NCBI GenBank assembly: GCA_023974075.1
Contig: CM043792.1
Coordinates: forward strand, 12,195,456 to 12,259,455
DNA length: 64,000 nucleotides
Origin: Chaenocephalus aceratus
Lineage: Eukaryota; Chordata; Actinopteri; Perciformes; Channichthyidae
Direction of reading: 5' to 3'
Positions 37,201-47,275 of this stretch are shown in pieces. Position 1 is the stretch's first letter; each line of letters opens with the position of its first letter. The notes below the pieces were generated by a model. The model worked only from the letters and a program-made list of their open reading frames with translations. It was not told the origin of the DNA and did not search any database. The position numbers and the translations under genes were made by a program.

Positions 37201-40200
37201 CACTTTGTATAAATACTCTGATAAGGAAAACCAAGAAAGACTATCAAAGCATAAGCATCAACATGCATTTCAATTATAAAAAGTGAAAGCAATCATTTTG
37301 CTGGCTCATTGCAAACAAATATATAAACATGTATTATTATGATGCATTCATGTGCTCATCCCTTTGATAGTGTAGCTGATAAATAACGATTTTATATAAA
37401 CTGCTTGTGCAGTTACATCAAGGGAATAATAAAGGTAATCTTACTATATACACATTCCTGATTAATTATCTGTTGAGTAATTTGTAGAGACCTAATCTAA
37501 ATATTTAAAGTAATTGAAGTTTAATAGTGAAATAGTGAAACAGCTGTCTTAAAGTGCAACATAATACTACTCTAAACCTGCCTTAAAGACAACTAAAGCA
37601 GGGGTGGTTAATACACTTAGAGCATAATCACAAATAACATTATGACGTTTAAATGGGTCTCAACTTGTTTTAATGGAACTACAAATATGTCCCCCAAAAG
37701 CACCTAAGATGTGTTGTTGATTAAGATGCAGTAAAGTAAACAGATGATTTGAATCCCTAATATTATGCCTGCAGAAAAAGAATTGTTATGAGAGAGAGAG
37801 GAATTCTGGATTTTGGACATATTGGTAACTTTCTTGCCGACTCGACTAATTTCTTTAGGTGAAACTATTGCTAGTGTGTGATGTGATAACTCACGCGGCA
37901 TGATGCCTTGCTCCACGAGCTGCTCCCGACTTCTCCTCTGCTGCAGACAGAGCTGGAGGACTGCAGAGACACAGAGGTCACAGTTCAACTTTAACCATTC
38001 AGAGCCGAGTCCGCTGAGTACTAACAACCATCTCTGCCATAAACCGTGAAACCTGCCAGACTTCAAATACAACAAAATGCTTATTATTTCTCAATCAATA
38101 AACCACCCCAAAGGCCGGAGAGCATTCCCTCTTCACCACCACTGACATCCAATCCACTTCCTGCATGCTTTCCACTGATGTTTATCCCACAAGTGTACTC
38201 CAGTTACTTCAGGGCAGTGCGATGCGATAGGAAAAAAAGCATCAGTATCTCTTACTGGGATGCAAATACACAGAGAAGTCAAACAAAGTATCTCCAGTAC
38301 AGAATACACACAGATGAGAGCGGGATTCATGTCTGCAGTCGCAGTAATGAGCAAAAATGGCAACGGTCATAACGGCAGCAAAAGGTGAGTCATGTGTATT
38401 TGTTAAATTGTTTAGAAAATGTAATCTTGTTTATAGTGGATAAGCAAGGAGCAGAGGCACATCAAAGACGGACTATCTTTCAGCAGAAATAAGAGTCTCG
38501 CATGCAGGCCCCACACCGTCAGTATAAACTGTAGTTAAATCCCAGTTTAAACATTTATAAACAAGTGAGCGTGGACATGTTATTTCAGCAGAATAACACC
38601 ACTTTATGCAGAGAACACATGAAGGGGAAGGTGGGTGATGGCGACGAACGAGGCAGCGGGTTGAGGTACACGAGACCTCTCATCGTAACCAATGTCGTGA
38701 AGTTGCTACAGCTACTCTGTGGCTCAGGGGAAACAGCTACTCCCACTCACACACAAACACACACACAGACGTGCTGCGACTCTCCTGGGAAATGCGCTGC
38801 GTCTGAACAAGCCTCCGTGACTCACTCTAGCAAAAATAAACTGGGCAGCTGTGAGAACAAGGCCTGGGAACCATGCAATTCAGGGGTTGTTAAGGGGGTG
38901 GGGTCTACGGTTGTACGCGGAGAGCCGAGGGGACATTCACTGGCTGCCACTGGTGGGCAAGGGAACTCAGAGTGACAAGTGCAGAGGCAAAGGGCTGAGA
39001 CCACTCTCACCGTGTGCCCGCCCCGCCTGCTGTGTTTCCTATTGAAGACCCAGGCGGCTTGAGGCAGATCATACCAGGATATTGTCGAAACAAAAGCATT
39101 GCCATCAATTTGTCTCAATATTCATATCCACTGCATTTGGAAAAAGCGCCACAGGCTCGAAGATTTATAAGCACATATTGCTGCATATCAAAAGCTTCTT
39201 TCCAAGAGAATAACGAGTTTAATTTGAGCGCCAGTATGGGGGTACACCTCATGCCTAGGGGTCCCTACTCATTTTGTGTCATGCTGTGTTCACAGTGAAC
39301 CCTGGCTCACCTCTCCACGATGCAGACCGGCTCCGCTCTCTTGCTCACCAGCAGAGTGTAAACAGAGGAGAAACAGCTCTGCTCAAATCTCTGTCTACTG
39401 ATGTAATCTCTAATCTCAGAGCAAGTTGTTCTCAGCGAATCATCCCTGGAGGTCTTCCATCACAACTTTGATTTTATTTGACTTTTCTGGGGGGGGGGGT
39501 TTTCCAGTAAAAATAAAGTCCAAAAAAACGGTTTGGTGTGGCTTCAGATACTGCTCGCGCGGATTAAGATGAATTTAGTTTAGGAACAGAGGGACACTGG
39601 GTCATGATGACTTTACTGTCATAAATACCACATTTACACACAATCCCATTTTAGCAAACACCTGAAGAAGGAGAACACAAATGAAGTATGGTATATTCAG
39701 AAAGTGAGTATTCGGAGGTCACGTTAACAGTACGTCAAAGCACAAATACACCTAAATAACTGATAGTGTGATACTGTAGAAGTGTGATACTATTATAAAA
39801 GTGTTTATAATACAAATACCATTATGTCAGGCAAATAATCTGGCGCCTCTTTAAAAACATAGATGTTTGTTACTTGTTTTGCTTTGTTTACCTCCTACAA
39901 AGCCCTGCACACAAACACGTTTCTTTTTCAGTTTTCTCTAGATATCCAACATTTTTTATCAGGAGTTCTTTTGGGCATACACATCGAGTAGAGAACATCT
40001 AATATTGTGACATTAAAAATCAGGAAAGCTTGAAGGGGCCTCTTTGGGGTCTTCCCTTTCCTGTCGTGTGTTGTATAGGGTTGTAAGCATATAAATGGTC
40101 TGCAAATGCTAAAATCCCAAAGTTCCCCCCAGATTGAGTTTCTGTCCCACACACTCGCCCCCCCCGCCTGAAACGCCTCCATTATGCACCTTTGTTTACT

Positions 40201-41905
40201 TCCGTAACATAGTGACATCACTCATTTCTATTGGCTAGCACTCTAACACATTGTACATGATAGGCTAAGAGGCGGGACATCTCTAAGCGGTTGACCAGTC
40301 ACAACAGAGCCGGGCAGCTAACCAATCAGATCAGACTGGGCTCTGGTGTCAGACAGAGGGTGAAAAGAGGTGCTGCAGCACAGGCAGTGTGAGACAAATA
40401 AAGATCTTTTTGAACATTAAAGCATGGGGACATGTAGAGACACAAAATACAAATATGGATCTGAACATTAGAATACTATGGCTCCTTTAAGCAGTGAGTG
40501 TCATTTTCATATAACAAATGTATAGAAGGTTAAATGTACCTTTATTATGATTTTAAATATATCTAAATCGAAATTGTATTGCAGCAATAAACGCTGATAT
40601 GGGCACTCAATGAATTTAAGACGATTTGTAAGTTGTTGTAATTTTCCCTCAGCAAAAGGTCTTAAAAAAGAGGGAAGTGAGTCCATGAGTGGGCATGTCT
40701 GTGTTGGCAAACTGCGGTGGGTTTGTTTCAAAACAGTAATATTAGTCAGATCATGAATTATGTGTTGATTTTAATAAACCTGAAAATCTTGCATGGTGGC
40801 CCTGACAGAGAGGAATGTACACAAACTAAGCATGTATAGTATTATGACCTGGTGCCATGTTATACATCTTCTTACTCTATCCTAAGAGTATGGCTAGGCA
40901 ATGTGATTATTAAATATTACAATATTTAGATCAAATACCCTTATATTGATATCCCAGCAATGTTATAGGGAAGACTATTGGTGCTTATGCCAAAATATTT
41001 ACACAATGAGGTTCCTGATAAATATTCATCAGTAATGTTGATACAGTGACTTAGTGGGTAAAGGCCAATACCAGAAGAGCTGGAGACATCTGGTAAGTCC
41101 AGACGTGATTACGTCACTTTACTGTAATGCAACCGTGAAAACCAGGAAAAGACAACACTTATGCCGTATTACGACATCCATCATTTTAGAAATCATGCCA
41201 AATCAAAAACAATTCAAACATACACTCATGACCCTCGGGAGTTTTCATCAAATATGACTTCAAAGAAGGAGTCATATTGGTTATCAGTTAAAGAAAGCTA
41301 TGTTACGTTTTCGAAACAAAAACAAAGTCACTATTACTCAACTTCTGGTCTAACCGAGGACACTTTTCCCGCTAATGGATGCAGACAAAGAATATAAAAA
41401 ATGCAAATAATGATAAGAATCTTGATCTGCAGTATATCGGTGTATTGCACTCCATCTGAATCAAGCTCATTGTGTGTACTAACATTACAGGTGTTGCTTA
41501 TATAATGTGACAGAAAACCATAATAGTAGTTCAACAGTGCCAATATAAACACAGTCAGTATACACGGCATGTTCCCCCTCGCAGACTGTGACTGTTTCTA
41601 GAGAAACTTTGATTCAGGATCCATCAGGACACAACAGTCTCTCCTGTGAGAGCGATGCATGGCATGACTCATTGTGATGAGCTTTACTTTTGCCCTGTCA
41701 TTTCCTGTCGGGGATGAGTCTACGTCACTACAACCTCTTCTCCGACTGACAGCTTCAGTAAACAGTAGAACAAGTTTAGCATAGGAACACATACAAATAC
41801 AACAATGGAAAGCATGCGCGGGTTAGACAAGGAAAAAGTTCAAAAGGCACCTGATTTGAATTTACCCCTGCAGATGGAAGGGGTCTCCACTTCAAGGCAG
41901 GCCAT
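21767..41905 (-). CDS. mrtfb: Myocardin-related transcription factor, B-type (MRTFB/MKL2), 14 coding exons, about 880 aa
   Basis: MRTFs hold G-actin through RPEL motifs; when actin polymerises they enter the nucleus and activate SRF at CArG boxes. Coding exons (minus): 41905-41866, 37960-37895, 34853-34798, 34710-34635, 33765-33604, 29443-29262, 27139-26990, 26195-25942, 25342-25240, 25124-24303, 23444-23334, 23192-23082, 22376-22316, 22215-21767. They total 2643 bases, a multiple of three, with every phase matching. Domains: RPEL1 about residues 14-38, RPEL2 58-80 (RRPERSELVRMHIL), RPEL3 95-125; basic box 245-275 (KPRVKKLKYHQY); Gln-rich 295-320; SAP 357-395; leucine zipper 469-511; C-terminal transactivation region. 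FLKHK and SLQATQ in the RPEL region favour the B paralogue; MRTFA remains possible. It is shorter than the roughly 1,080-residue human protein. The short first exon MACLEVETPSICR resembles known alternative short N termini; a longer upstream isoform cannot be excluded. Confidence 0.9.
22377..24302 (-). other. mrtfb: mrtfb introns between the last exons
   Basis: Outside the two 111-base exons (23082-23192 and 23334-23444) this holds AT-rich sequence and a C-run at 23815-23829. I see no other gene. Confidence 0.5.
24303..25124 (-). CDS. mrtfb: mrtfb large exon: SAP domain and leucine zipper
   Basis: The exon (274 codons, phase 0 at both ends) opens with VAELKMELKLRSLPVSGTKT, the SAP helix pair whose first residues (LEEMK) come from exon 25342-25240. 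About 105 residues later is a leucine zipper (KQRQIEELMRKLEREQRLVE and on), the dimerisation region. A Ser/Pro/Gln-rich stretch then runs to the donor after STK. Confidence 0.93.
25722..25739. repeat. C(18) homopolymer in an mrtfb intron
   Basis: Eighteen consecutive C between TTTCA and AAAAAG, 200 bases from the Gln-rich exon. It may be a sequencing-length artefact in part. Confidence 0.9.
25942..26195 (-). CDS. mrtfb: mrtfb basic-box and glutamine-rich exon
   Basis: It starts QSLPKLPGDKSRSKKSKEPK, the basic SRF- and importin-contacting box, and continues KLKYHQYIPPDQK, MDSAYARLLEQQQQ and LQILNQQQQQQQ. The donor is CTCAA/gtacgg. An in-frame stop lies at 25899 if the donor is ignored. The phase after CTCAA matches the acceptor at 25342, which is why I chose this end. 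Confidence 0.85.
28095..28465 (+). repeat. MITE copy A (family shared with 40030 and 46190)
   Basis: The body carries 'TTTTCACCCTCTGTCTGA', 'CAGAGCCCAGTCTGCTCTGA', 'GATTGGTCAACCGCTTAGAG' and 'GATGTCCCGCCCCTTA', and ends near AATAGGGCC. The same order occurs inverted at about 40030-40495 and directly at 46190-46550. No coding frame. Confidence 0.75.
28467..29176. mobile_element. Fold-back DNA element (710 bp) in an mrtfb intron
   Basis: The outer 33 bases on the left (28467-28499, AGAGAACCGCAGTGACGC and on) are the inverse of 29144-29176. The similarity continues inward with gaps (CCGGTTCCTTCG and TCTCCATAGGATTT on both arms). No transposase is seen. It abuts MITE copy A. No clear target duplication. 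Confidence 0.8.
30227..30502 (+). repeat. 5' LTR (deleted copy)
   Basis: It shares its start (TGTGATTGCCCCTGTGG) and end with the 3' LTR. It jumps from GCTGCATTCAG to TTGCTTTAC, skipping the segment present at about 33238-33380. Confidence 0.88.
31057..32200 (+). pseudogene. Retrotransposon gag, SCAN-like, broken by stops
   Basis: The frame runs in pieces (31057-31362, 31337-31615, 31616-31867, 31890-32105). Readable strings include CQKAQLIEIAEHYDI, VPKFNERDPDILFTLFERIA, LVPEAYRQRFRSW and LEQFKDILPQRVATY, which resemble the SCAN-related gag of Gmr1-like Gypsy elements. A CCHC knuckle, C-HYC-RGGGH-WKEQC, lies at 32149-32190. Stops at 31360, 31613 and later break it, so no full Gag can be made. 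Confidence 0.82.
32506..32578 (+). repeat. Short tandem repeat in the LTR element (ATGGAGATGGGC units)
   Basis: Six-base and twelve-base units of GGCATGGAGATG repeat across about 70 bases and extend a Met-Glu-Met-Gly frame. It is probably replication slippage after insertion. Confidence 0.85.
33011..33115 (+). pseudogene. SSRP1-like HMG-box fragment carried by the LTR element
   Basis: In one frame the bases read RPMSAYMLWLNAS, the near-invariant start of the SSRP1 HMG box, then QPKEEWDIKAVEAKKQYEVA, which matches the box end (KEEWDRKA, then a Tyr-Glu). About 30 residues between them are missing. The 130 bases before it are Lys/Arg/Glu-rich in a neighbouring frame. It ends about 65 bases before the 3' LTR. 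SSRP1 is the FACT histone-chaperone subunit; it is not a retroelement gene, so capture from a host transcript is inferred. Confidence 0.75.
33179..33593 (+). repeat. 3' LTR
   Basis: Starts TGTGATGCCCCTGTGG after a polypurine run and ends GGGTCATAACA. It contains AATAAA near 33520. Its last base is ten bases from the mrtfb splice donor at 33602-33603. Confidence 0.88.
33604..34853 (-). CDS. mrtfb: mrtfb exons with RPEL2 and RPEL3 (three exons)
   Basis: Exon 34853-34798 reads LKTPAAFHEQIRSLERAR. Exon 34710-34635 reads TGSFLKHKLCRRPERSELV. Exon 33765-33604 reads LQATQLKLKRARLEDDLNEK, QRPGAMELVEKNILPVDSG and an acidic end (VEEDDD). The RPxxxEL actin-binding cores are intact in RPEL2 (RPERSEL) and RPEL3 (RPGAMEL). 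The donor of 33604 is gtagat, only ten bases from the LTR element that ends at 33593. Confidence 0.92.
34854..37894 (-). other. mrtfb: mrtfb intron, AT-rich, with a GC-rich patch at 36150-36320
   Basis: No exon or recognisable gene is seen. The GC-rich patch (36150-36320) contains CGGGCC and CACGGGGCCGAGCGG. It could be an alternative promoter or exon, but no conserved reading frame is visible. Confidence 0.4.
37895..37960 (-). CDS. mrtfb: mrtfb exon with RPEL1
   Basis: This 66-base exon reads VLQLCLQQRRSREQLVEQGI and MP, and joins in phase to PLKTPAAFHEQ. It matches the first RPEL of MRTFs in length and order. The usual 'LR' after VLQL is LC here. The acceptor is ctctgcag, the donor gtgagt. 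Confidence 0.92.
37961..41865 (-). other. mrtfb: mrtfb first coding intron
   Basis: It holds MITE copy B (about 40030-40495) and a G-run near 39491. The open frames at 38565-39300 show no known domain. No further gene seen. Confidence 0.45.
40030..40495 (-). repeat. MITE copy B (inverted)
   Basis: Same order of motifs as 28095-28465 on the opposite strand, with 'CTCTAAGCGGTTGACCAG' and 'CAGACAGAGGGTGAAAAG', and an end near GGCTCCTTTAA. Confidence 0.75.
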
Positions 41906-42090
41906 GGAGGACAGCGGTGGGTTGCTTGGCGGCCAGGTCTGGAGTCCCATGGAGGGATGAGGCCAGTGGAGAACGAGGGGGTCAGGGGGAGAATAGACCC
42001 AGCGCTGAGCGAACGACAGCTGGCTCTCAGAGCTGCAAACAGTCCCTCCTCTCTGGCTCTGTGCTGGCCTCTGTGGAGAAAGTGTGTGCC

Positions 42091-42095
<5 letters not shown>
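41866..42095 (-). CDS. mrtfb: mrtfb first coding exon (short N terminus) and probable 5' UTR
   Basis: The 40 coding bases (41905-41866) read MACLEVETPSICR and end in phase 1 before gtaaat, exactly what RPEL1 needs. The start context is CCTCCATGG. Upstream (higher coordinates) is a fairly GC-rich non-coding stretch up to a GT repeat at about 42097. Support is the phase match and the position; there is no direct evidence of transcription. Confidence 0.65.

Positions 42096-42096
<1 letters not shown>

Positions 42097-42131
<35 letters not shown>
42097..42131. repeat. (GT)n microsatellite
   Basis: A GTGTGT run upstream of the mrtfb first exon. It is simple sequence. Confidence 0.95.
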
Positions 42132-42133
<2 letters not shown>

Positions 42134-42824
42134 AGTGCTCAGTCAATGTCAGGAGGAGGGAACACAGCGCTGCTCATGTTAACCCTCTCTGGGTCATTTC
42201 GCTCTACTCACAGAGGGCTCATCAGACTACAGCACAAAACACAGAGGATATTTTCTTTTATGAACACTCAGCAGGGAATCGAATATTTTATCACTAACCT
42301 TCAAATAGTTGATTCAAACAAGCTGTTGGGAAAGTCAAACGGGCACATCTCCATGAGAAACTGTGTTTTTTTCCTTTTTCTAAAGAAGTCGTTGTCGCAC
42401 TACATAACAATAACAAGAAAAAACACACTGGGCGCTCAGGGTCATGGAAGCTTATCGTTAAGCATTTGGTAATCCTTTTTGTTTACATGAATAGATGCAA
42501 CAACATTGATTCAAATCAGCAACTTCATCCTAGCTGTTGGATGGTTTGTTTCAAGTGGGGTTGTGTACGGTACTTACTCATATAGTCACTGTACGATACG
42601 CATTGTACTGCGGTATCAAAACCTATTCCAGCCACCTAACAACGACTGTTCATCGGAACATCTATATCAGTTTATGGATATTTGCCAAGGAGCAGAGTTT
42701 GTGTGCTGTGGGAAACCAGAAGATCATATCAAGTTGTTTTTTGTGACGTGGCCTATGTAAGCAAAGTTATGGAATGTGTTATTACCAAACTATCAAACTT
42801 TTTATGTGTTTTGATAGTATAGTA

Positions 42825-44064
42825 CAGGGATCACCAACTACATTTGTCCAAGGGCCGAAATGTAACCAATAGACACTATCGCGGGCCAGCGATTTTTATA
42901 TAGCCCAGAATTTTATAAATAGTATTCAGATTACTTTTGGAATACTTTCTTTTTCCATAACAGATGGGTATGTTTTGGTGCACAGGAGACACTTATTTTA
43001 CTGTTTTCATGGCTTATCAAGAACTCAAACACAACATCTTGGTGTCATTCTGGACAGCTCTCTCATCTGCACCTCACATAAAAAACATCACCCGGACTGC
43101 ATTCTTTGTACCGTCTTAAAACCTTTCCTTGGAATATGTTATGAATTGTAAGGTGTCCTTGGGTGCTTTGAAAGGCGCCCTTAAATAGAATGAATTATCA
43201 TTATTATCTGAAACGATGTAATAACTTTTAAAACTTGTTCCAGTCACTTGCCCCATGCATTCAGCAGCAGCAGGCCATTCACTTTGATTTGATCCCGTTA
43301 TGAAATGTCATCATTTCGACAATAAATAAATGCTACATAAACGTTATCTTGCACATTTTATCTAACCATCTCCGTTTCTAACTTTCAATATATTTTAAAA
43401 GAGATCTCTCTCTCTCATCTGCGTGCGGGGGCGGGCCTCACAGACACGCTGCATCTCTCTCTCGCTCACAGACAAGCTGTAGCGCTGTGCAGTGTGCACA
43501 CAGTTCTGCCGGTAATGAATATTACATTTTGTGAGGAAACTTTTCCACCAATAATTCCAATAAGTATTTCAAAATGTATTCACTTCAGGTTTACGAAAGT
43601 AACTGTAATCAGATTACTCGTTTTTCAAATGTAACGCCAGCTGAATACAGTTAGCCTACTTGATTTTTGTATTCTGATTACGTAACGCCGTTATGTTTTC
43701 CGTTACAACCCAACCCTGCTTCTTGGCTACTGTCCCGCAGCTCCAGCCTCTCTGTTGGACTCTGTCGCAGCGGGGCTACTGCTGTGGTGCGGAGCGCATT
43801 AACCAGACTCTTCACAACGAAGGATCACTTCTTCTTCAGGGGAGGGAAGGTTTCGCAGTACGCAGTCTACTGTCCCGCAGCGGCTGCCTCTCTGTTGGAC
43901 TCCGGTACTGCACCTTACTCACGAGACGTTGTAAACAAAGAAATGGGTGGGGGGCGAATGCAGTAACCACTCCGCCAACGCCACAGTCACCCCCGTCGTG
44001 CGGGCCGGATGAGAATGTCTAGCGGGCCGGATGTGGCCCGCGGGCCGCCAGTTGGTGGTCACTG
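42825..44064. mobile_element. Non-autonomous hAT element, copy 1 (1240 bp)
   Basis: It begins CAGGGATCACCAACTA and ends TTGGTGGTCACTG, an imperfect inverted pair typical of hAT elements. It is flanked by a perfect 8-bp target duplication GTATAGTA (42817-42824 and 44065-44072). The ends carry CGGGCC-rich blocks. No transposase frame; the 99-residue frame in it recurs only in copy 2. Confidence 0.95.
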
Positions 44065-44164
44065 GTATAGTAGATATGAGATTTGGACATGCAGAAAAGG
44101 GCTGTGGGTCGGACTCAGCACCAGTACATGTGACCAGTACATGTGAGCTCCATCCACTTGTTGA

Positions 44165-44430
44165 GCTACTTAGATAGATAGATAGATTCAACTTATTGTC
44201 ATCACACAGTACAGGTACCATGTAACAAAATGGTTTCTCTGCATTGGACCCATCCTAGTGTTAGGAGCAGAGGGCTGCCATTATGTACGGGCGCCCGGGG
44301 AGCAGTGTAGGGAACGGTGCCTTGCTCAGGGACACCTCGGGAGCACTTGGTCTTTCCGGGACTTAAACTGGTGACCTTCCAGTTGCCAAGCCAAGTCCCT
44401 ATGGACTTCGCCACCACCGCCCCGGTGGCA
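44165..44430 (-). repeat. Dispersed LINE/SINE-type 3' fragment
   Basis: It begins with TAGATAGATAGATTCAACTT and continues 'TTGCTCAGGGACACCTCGG' and 'GCCACCACCGCC'. This wording marks a common teleost repeat. The family is uncertain. Confidence 0.5.
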
Positions 44431-46189
44431 CACAGGCTAAAAAAAAAGACCTTTTTTCCTAAACCTAACCACTTGGAGTTGAGACCAAACATTGGGTAAC
44501 CTACCATCATTACAATGCTATAATAACGTCATAACATAGTGTAAGTGTAATCATACCATTGGGTCTGCATCTTCTTGCTTACTGGTGGGTGCAGTTTGCC
44601 CCGTCAGATGCATTAAAGTTGTATTGAAAACAACTACTGACAGCCATTAATGGCCTGATAACAATCCTAATGGGGGCCAAATATATCACACACTGATGCT
44701 GATTTTGGTAAGGTGGACATTTTGTTCAAAGCCGTAAAAAACTGGCTTTTCATGGCAGAACCGGTCTGCTTTTTCAAACTGGGGGCGTGCAAATATCCAT
44801 TTAAGTTAGGTATACACTGATTATAGATACATTACCTTATAAAACCCAGCTTCAAAACATCCAAAATGTATTCCCCAGGAACTCCATCTTGCATGTGACT
44901 ATTTGTCCAAAAATGTGATGAGAAAACATCTACTTGGTCAGAAGAAAATCAAAGTGGATTAAATGCAGCAGCTAATACATGCATAGTCGTTGCTTACAAT
45001 GGTGGTTAGATCCATCCACGACTACAAACGCACCAACAGGAAATGAGATAAAAGGGAAATTACACTAATTGTGGAGAGTTCTGTGTGTCTCAGTGGGTCC
45101 AGGAAGGCTGGTTAGACTGGGATTAAGAATCAAGAAATATGCATGTAAAACAGCATGGGACACATGGAGTTGATAAAGCAAATGGGACTCGTACAGTCAG
45201 GCACAATGTTTTATGACACTTCACAGCTGGGTTTGAATAATGGTGAACAATACCATAAAGAAACATGGGAGGGTAGTTGGAGCTTTTGGCATGTGGAAAA
45301 GCATATTTCTGCATGTCTCACCGTCCGTACATTCACAGAACACTTTTGAATTTCCATTTCTTTCAACAACTGATTTAATTAATGCCTTAACACCTGTTTC
45401 GTCCCACAATCGAAACCTCTCTCGTGTATCAAAGTCAGGTGTGGGTTATCACTGTCCCTTTTCAGTCCAGAACAATGCTGTTTCTCAACTTCAGTAACAA
45501 TTTTAAAGTCTAATTTCTTAAACTAAAACGTCTACTAATTCAAAATGTCTGTGTTCAATTAAAATACTGCAACAATTTCCCTGCATTAACTGTTATTAAT
45601 AGTTATTCCAGCTTGATAAAGATCACGGTATAACATGCAATTGCTTTCCTCGGGCCAGCTGTTTTTCATTTTTACAACCTCATAATTACTCATTTAGACG
45701 AGAGCAAAAACATTCAAGTTTACAGGTGCAGTCTCTAAGCAGTGTTTGATTCAGGATTCAAAGATATCTTTATCTTCACAATAAATCACATCACTGCCTG
45801 ATATATTCCTAAAAGTATGAGAAGATTAAGTGTACTTTCTACACCTGTCGCTCTTTGACTGGAAAACCAGGCAAGATACTGATTCATTGACCAAACCTAG
45901 GGCCGTAAGCACGAAGCCATATGGACAGACTTCTTCTTGTTCATGAAAGATTTTTATAGAACAAACCTCTTGGGGTGAACAAACTAAACTGAAACAATAT
46001 GTTCAGTTCTCAGTTCAGTTGAGAGCAAATGTGCTGGGACTCAAACGTGAAACCAATGCAGAAGTGCACATTGCTTTGATATCCATCAAGGGGAAACGCT
46101 GGGGAAAAAGAAGTCCAATTGTAAAGAAGTCTATGAGAAAATTACAAGGCGAAGTTGTCGAAGAGGACTGTCCTGGATGTCTTCAAATG

Positions 46190-46550
46190 ACCTTCTCATA
46201 CTGCCTGTGCTGCAGCACTTCTTTTCACCCTCTGTCTGAAACCAGAGCCCAGTCTGCTCTGATAGGTTTGCTTGCCAGCTCTGTTGTGATTGGTCAACTG
46301 CTTAGAAATGTTTCGGATGTGTCCCGCCCCTTAACCTATCACATACAATGTATTGGAGTGCTAGCCAATAGAAGAGCGAGTGTTACACAGTGATGTCATT
46401 ATGTTAAGGAGGTAAACATTGTGTGGAAGAGGAACTCCCGCTGGAGGGAACTTTGGAATTGTAGCCTTTGCAGACCATTTACATGCACACAAACCTACAC
46501 ATGACAGGAAAGGGAACACCCCAAGAAGCATAATAGGGCTTCTTTAAAGT
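46190..46550 (+). repeat. MITE copy C
   Basis: Same family as 28095 and 40030: 'CAGAGCCCAGTCTGCTCTGA', 'GATTGGTCAACTGCTTAG', 'TAGCCTTTGCAGACCATTTA' and an end near ATAGGGCTTCTTTAA. Confidence 0.75.
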
Positions 46551-46904
46551 AGAAGAAGTGTGTTCCACAGAAACAAAGAACAAGGGTTTTGGGATAATTA
46601 ACACTGTAGCCACTTACGAATAACGCTACAATGATGTCATTTTGAGAAGTTAGGCAGTAAGCTTACAATTGTGTTTTATCACCATTGAAAAATGGAAACA
46701 GTTAATTGCAAATACTTAATTGCAGAAAAGAAGGGCAACACTTGTTTTCCATCTGGAAAACGTATTACTCATGCTTATTCAGTTAAAACCAGACTATAGT
46801 TTAGCACAAAAGATCTGTATGTTGGTGCAGCACACATACTATACACTGTCATCGGTATCATATGTTGACATGATAAGCCACACATCACGATTTTCATTTC
46901 ATTT

Positions 46905-47275
46905 TTCATTTCAAACCTTTATTTAATCAGATTGAGATCATATATCTCTTTTTCAAGGGAGACCTGCAGCAAATAGGTTCCACATGAAACATAAAACAAT
47001 AAAGGACATCATACATTATATTTACAGGATACATAGTTATCGACATTTACAAGTGCCCATAGTGTCAACGAGCATTTCATTTAGCCTAGCTTTAAAAACA
47101 TGCAGAGGAATGAGATTGCTCAGTTTCAATTCTTGCTGAAGATTGTTCCGAGCAAGTGGAGCTGCGCACATAAAAGCTGTCTTACCTAAGAGAGTCCTTG
47201 CTCTTGGCACAACTAACAATCTGGAATTCAATGATGTAATCATGTATGAACACATAACTATACATGTTCCCAAGG
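46905..47275 (-). mobile_element. LINE 3' end, minus strand
   Basis: The minus-strand frame (47273-47037) reads LVVPRARTLLGKTAFMCAAP and LKLSNLIPLHVFKARL, the C-terminal tail of a LINE ORF2 with the usual 'F..A..WN' region degraded. The plus-strand left end (CTTTATTTAATC) is the 3' tail. Confidence 0.65.

Noticed and set aside
38565..39300. Several overlapping frames of 60-136 residues in an mrtfb intron
   Set aside because: No domain, no consistent splice sites and no repeat support; a coding gene is not supported.
21767..41905. Assigning the gene to MRTFA or myocardin
   Set aside because: LPANL-EEMK, KLRSLPVSGTKT and DQKQD resemble MRTFA, but FLKHK, SLQATQ and the LITAF-linked neighbourhood favour MRTFB. 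PAAFHEQ with SLERAR argues against myocardin. MRTFA stays as the alternative.
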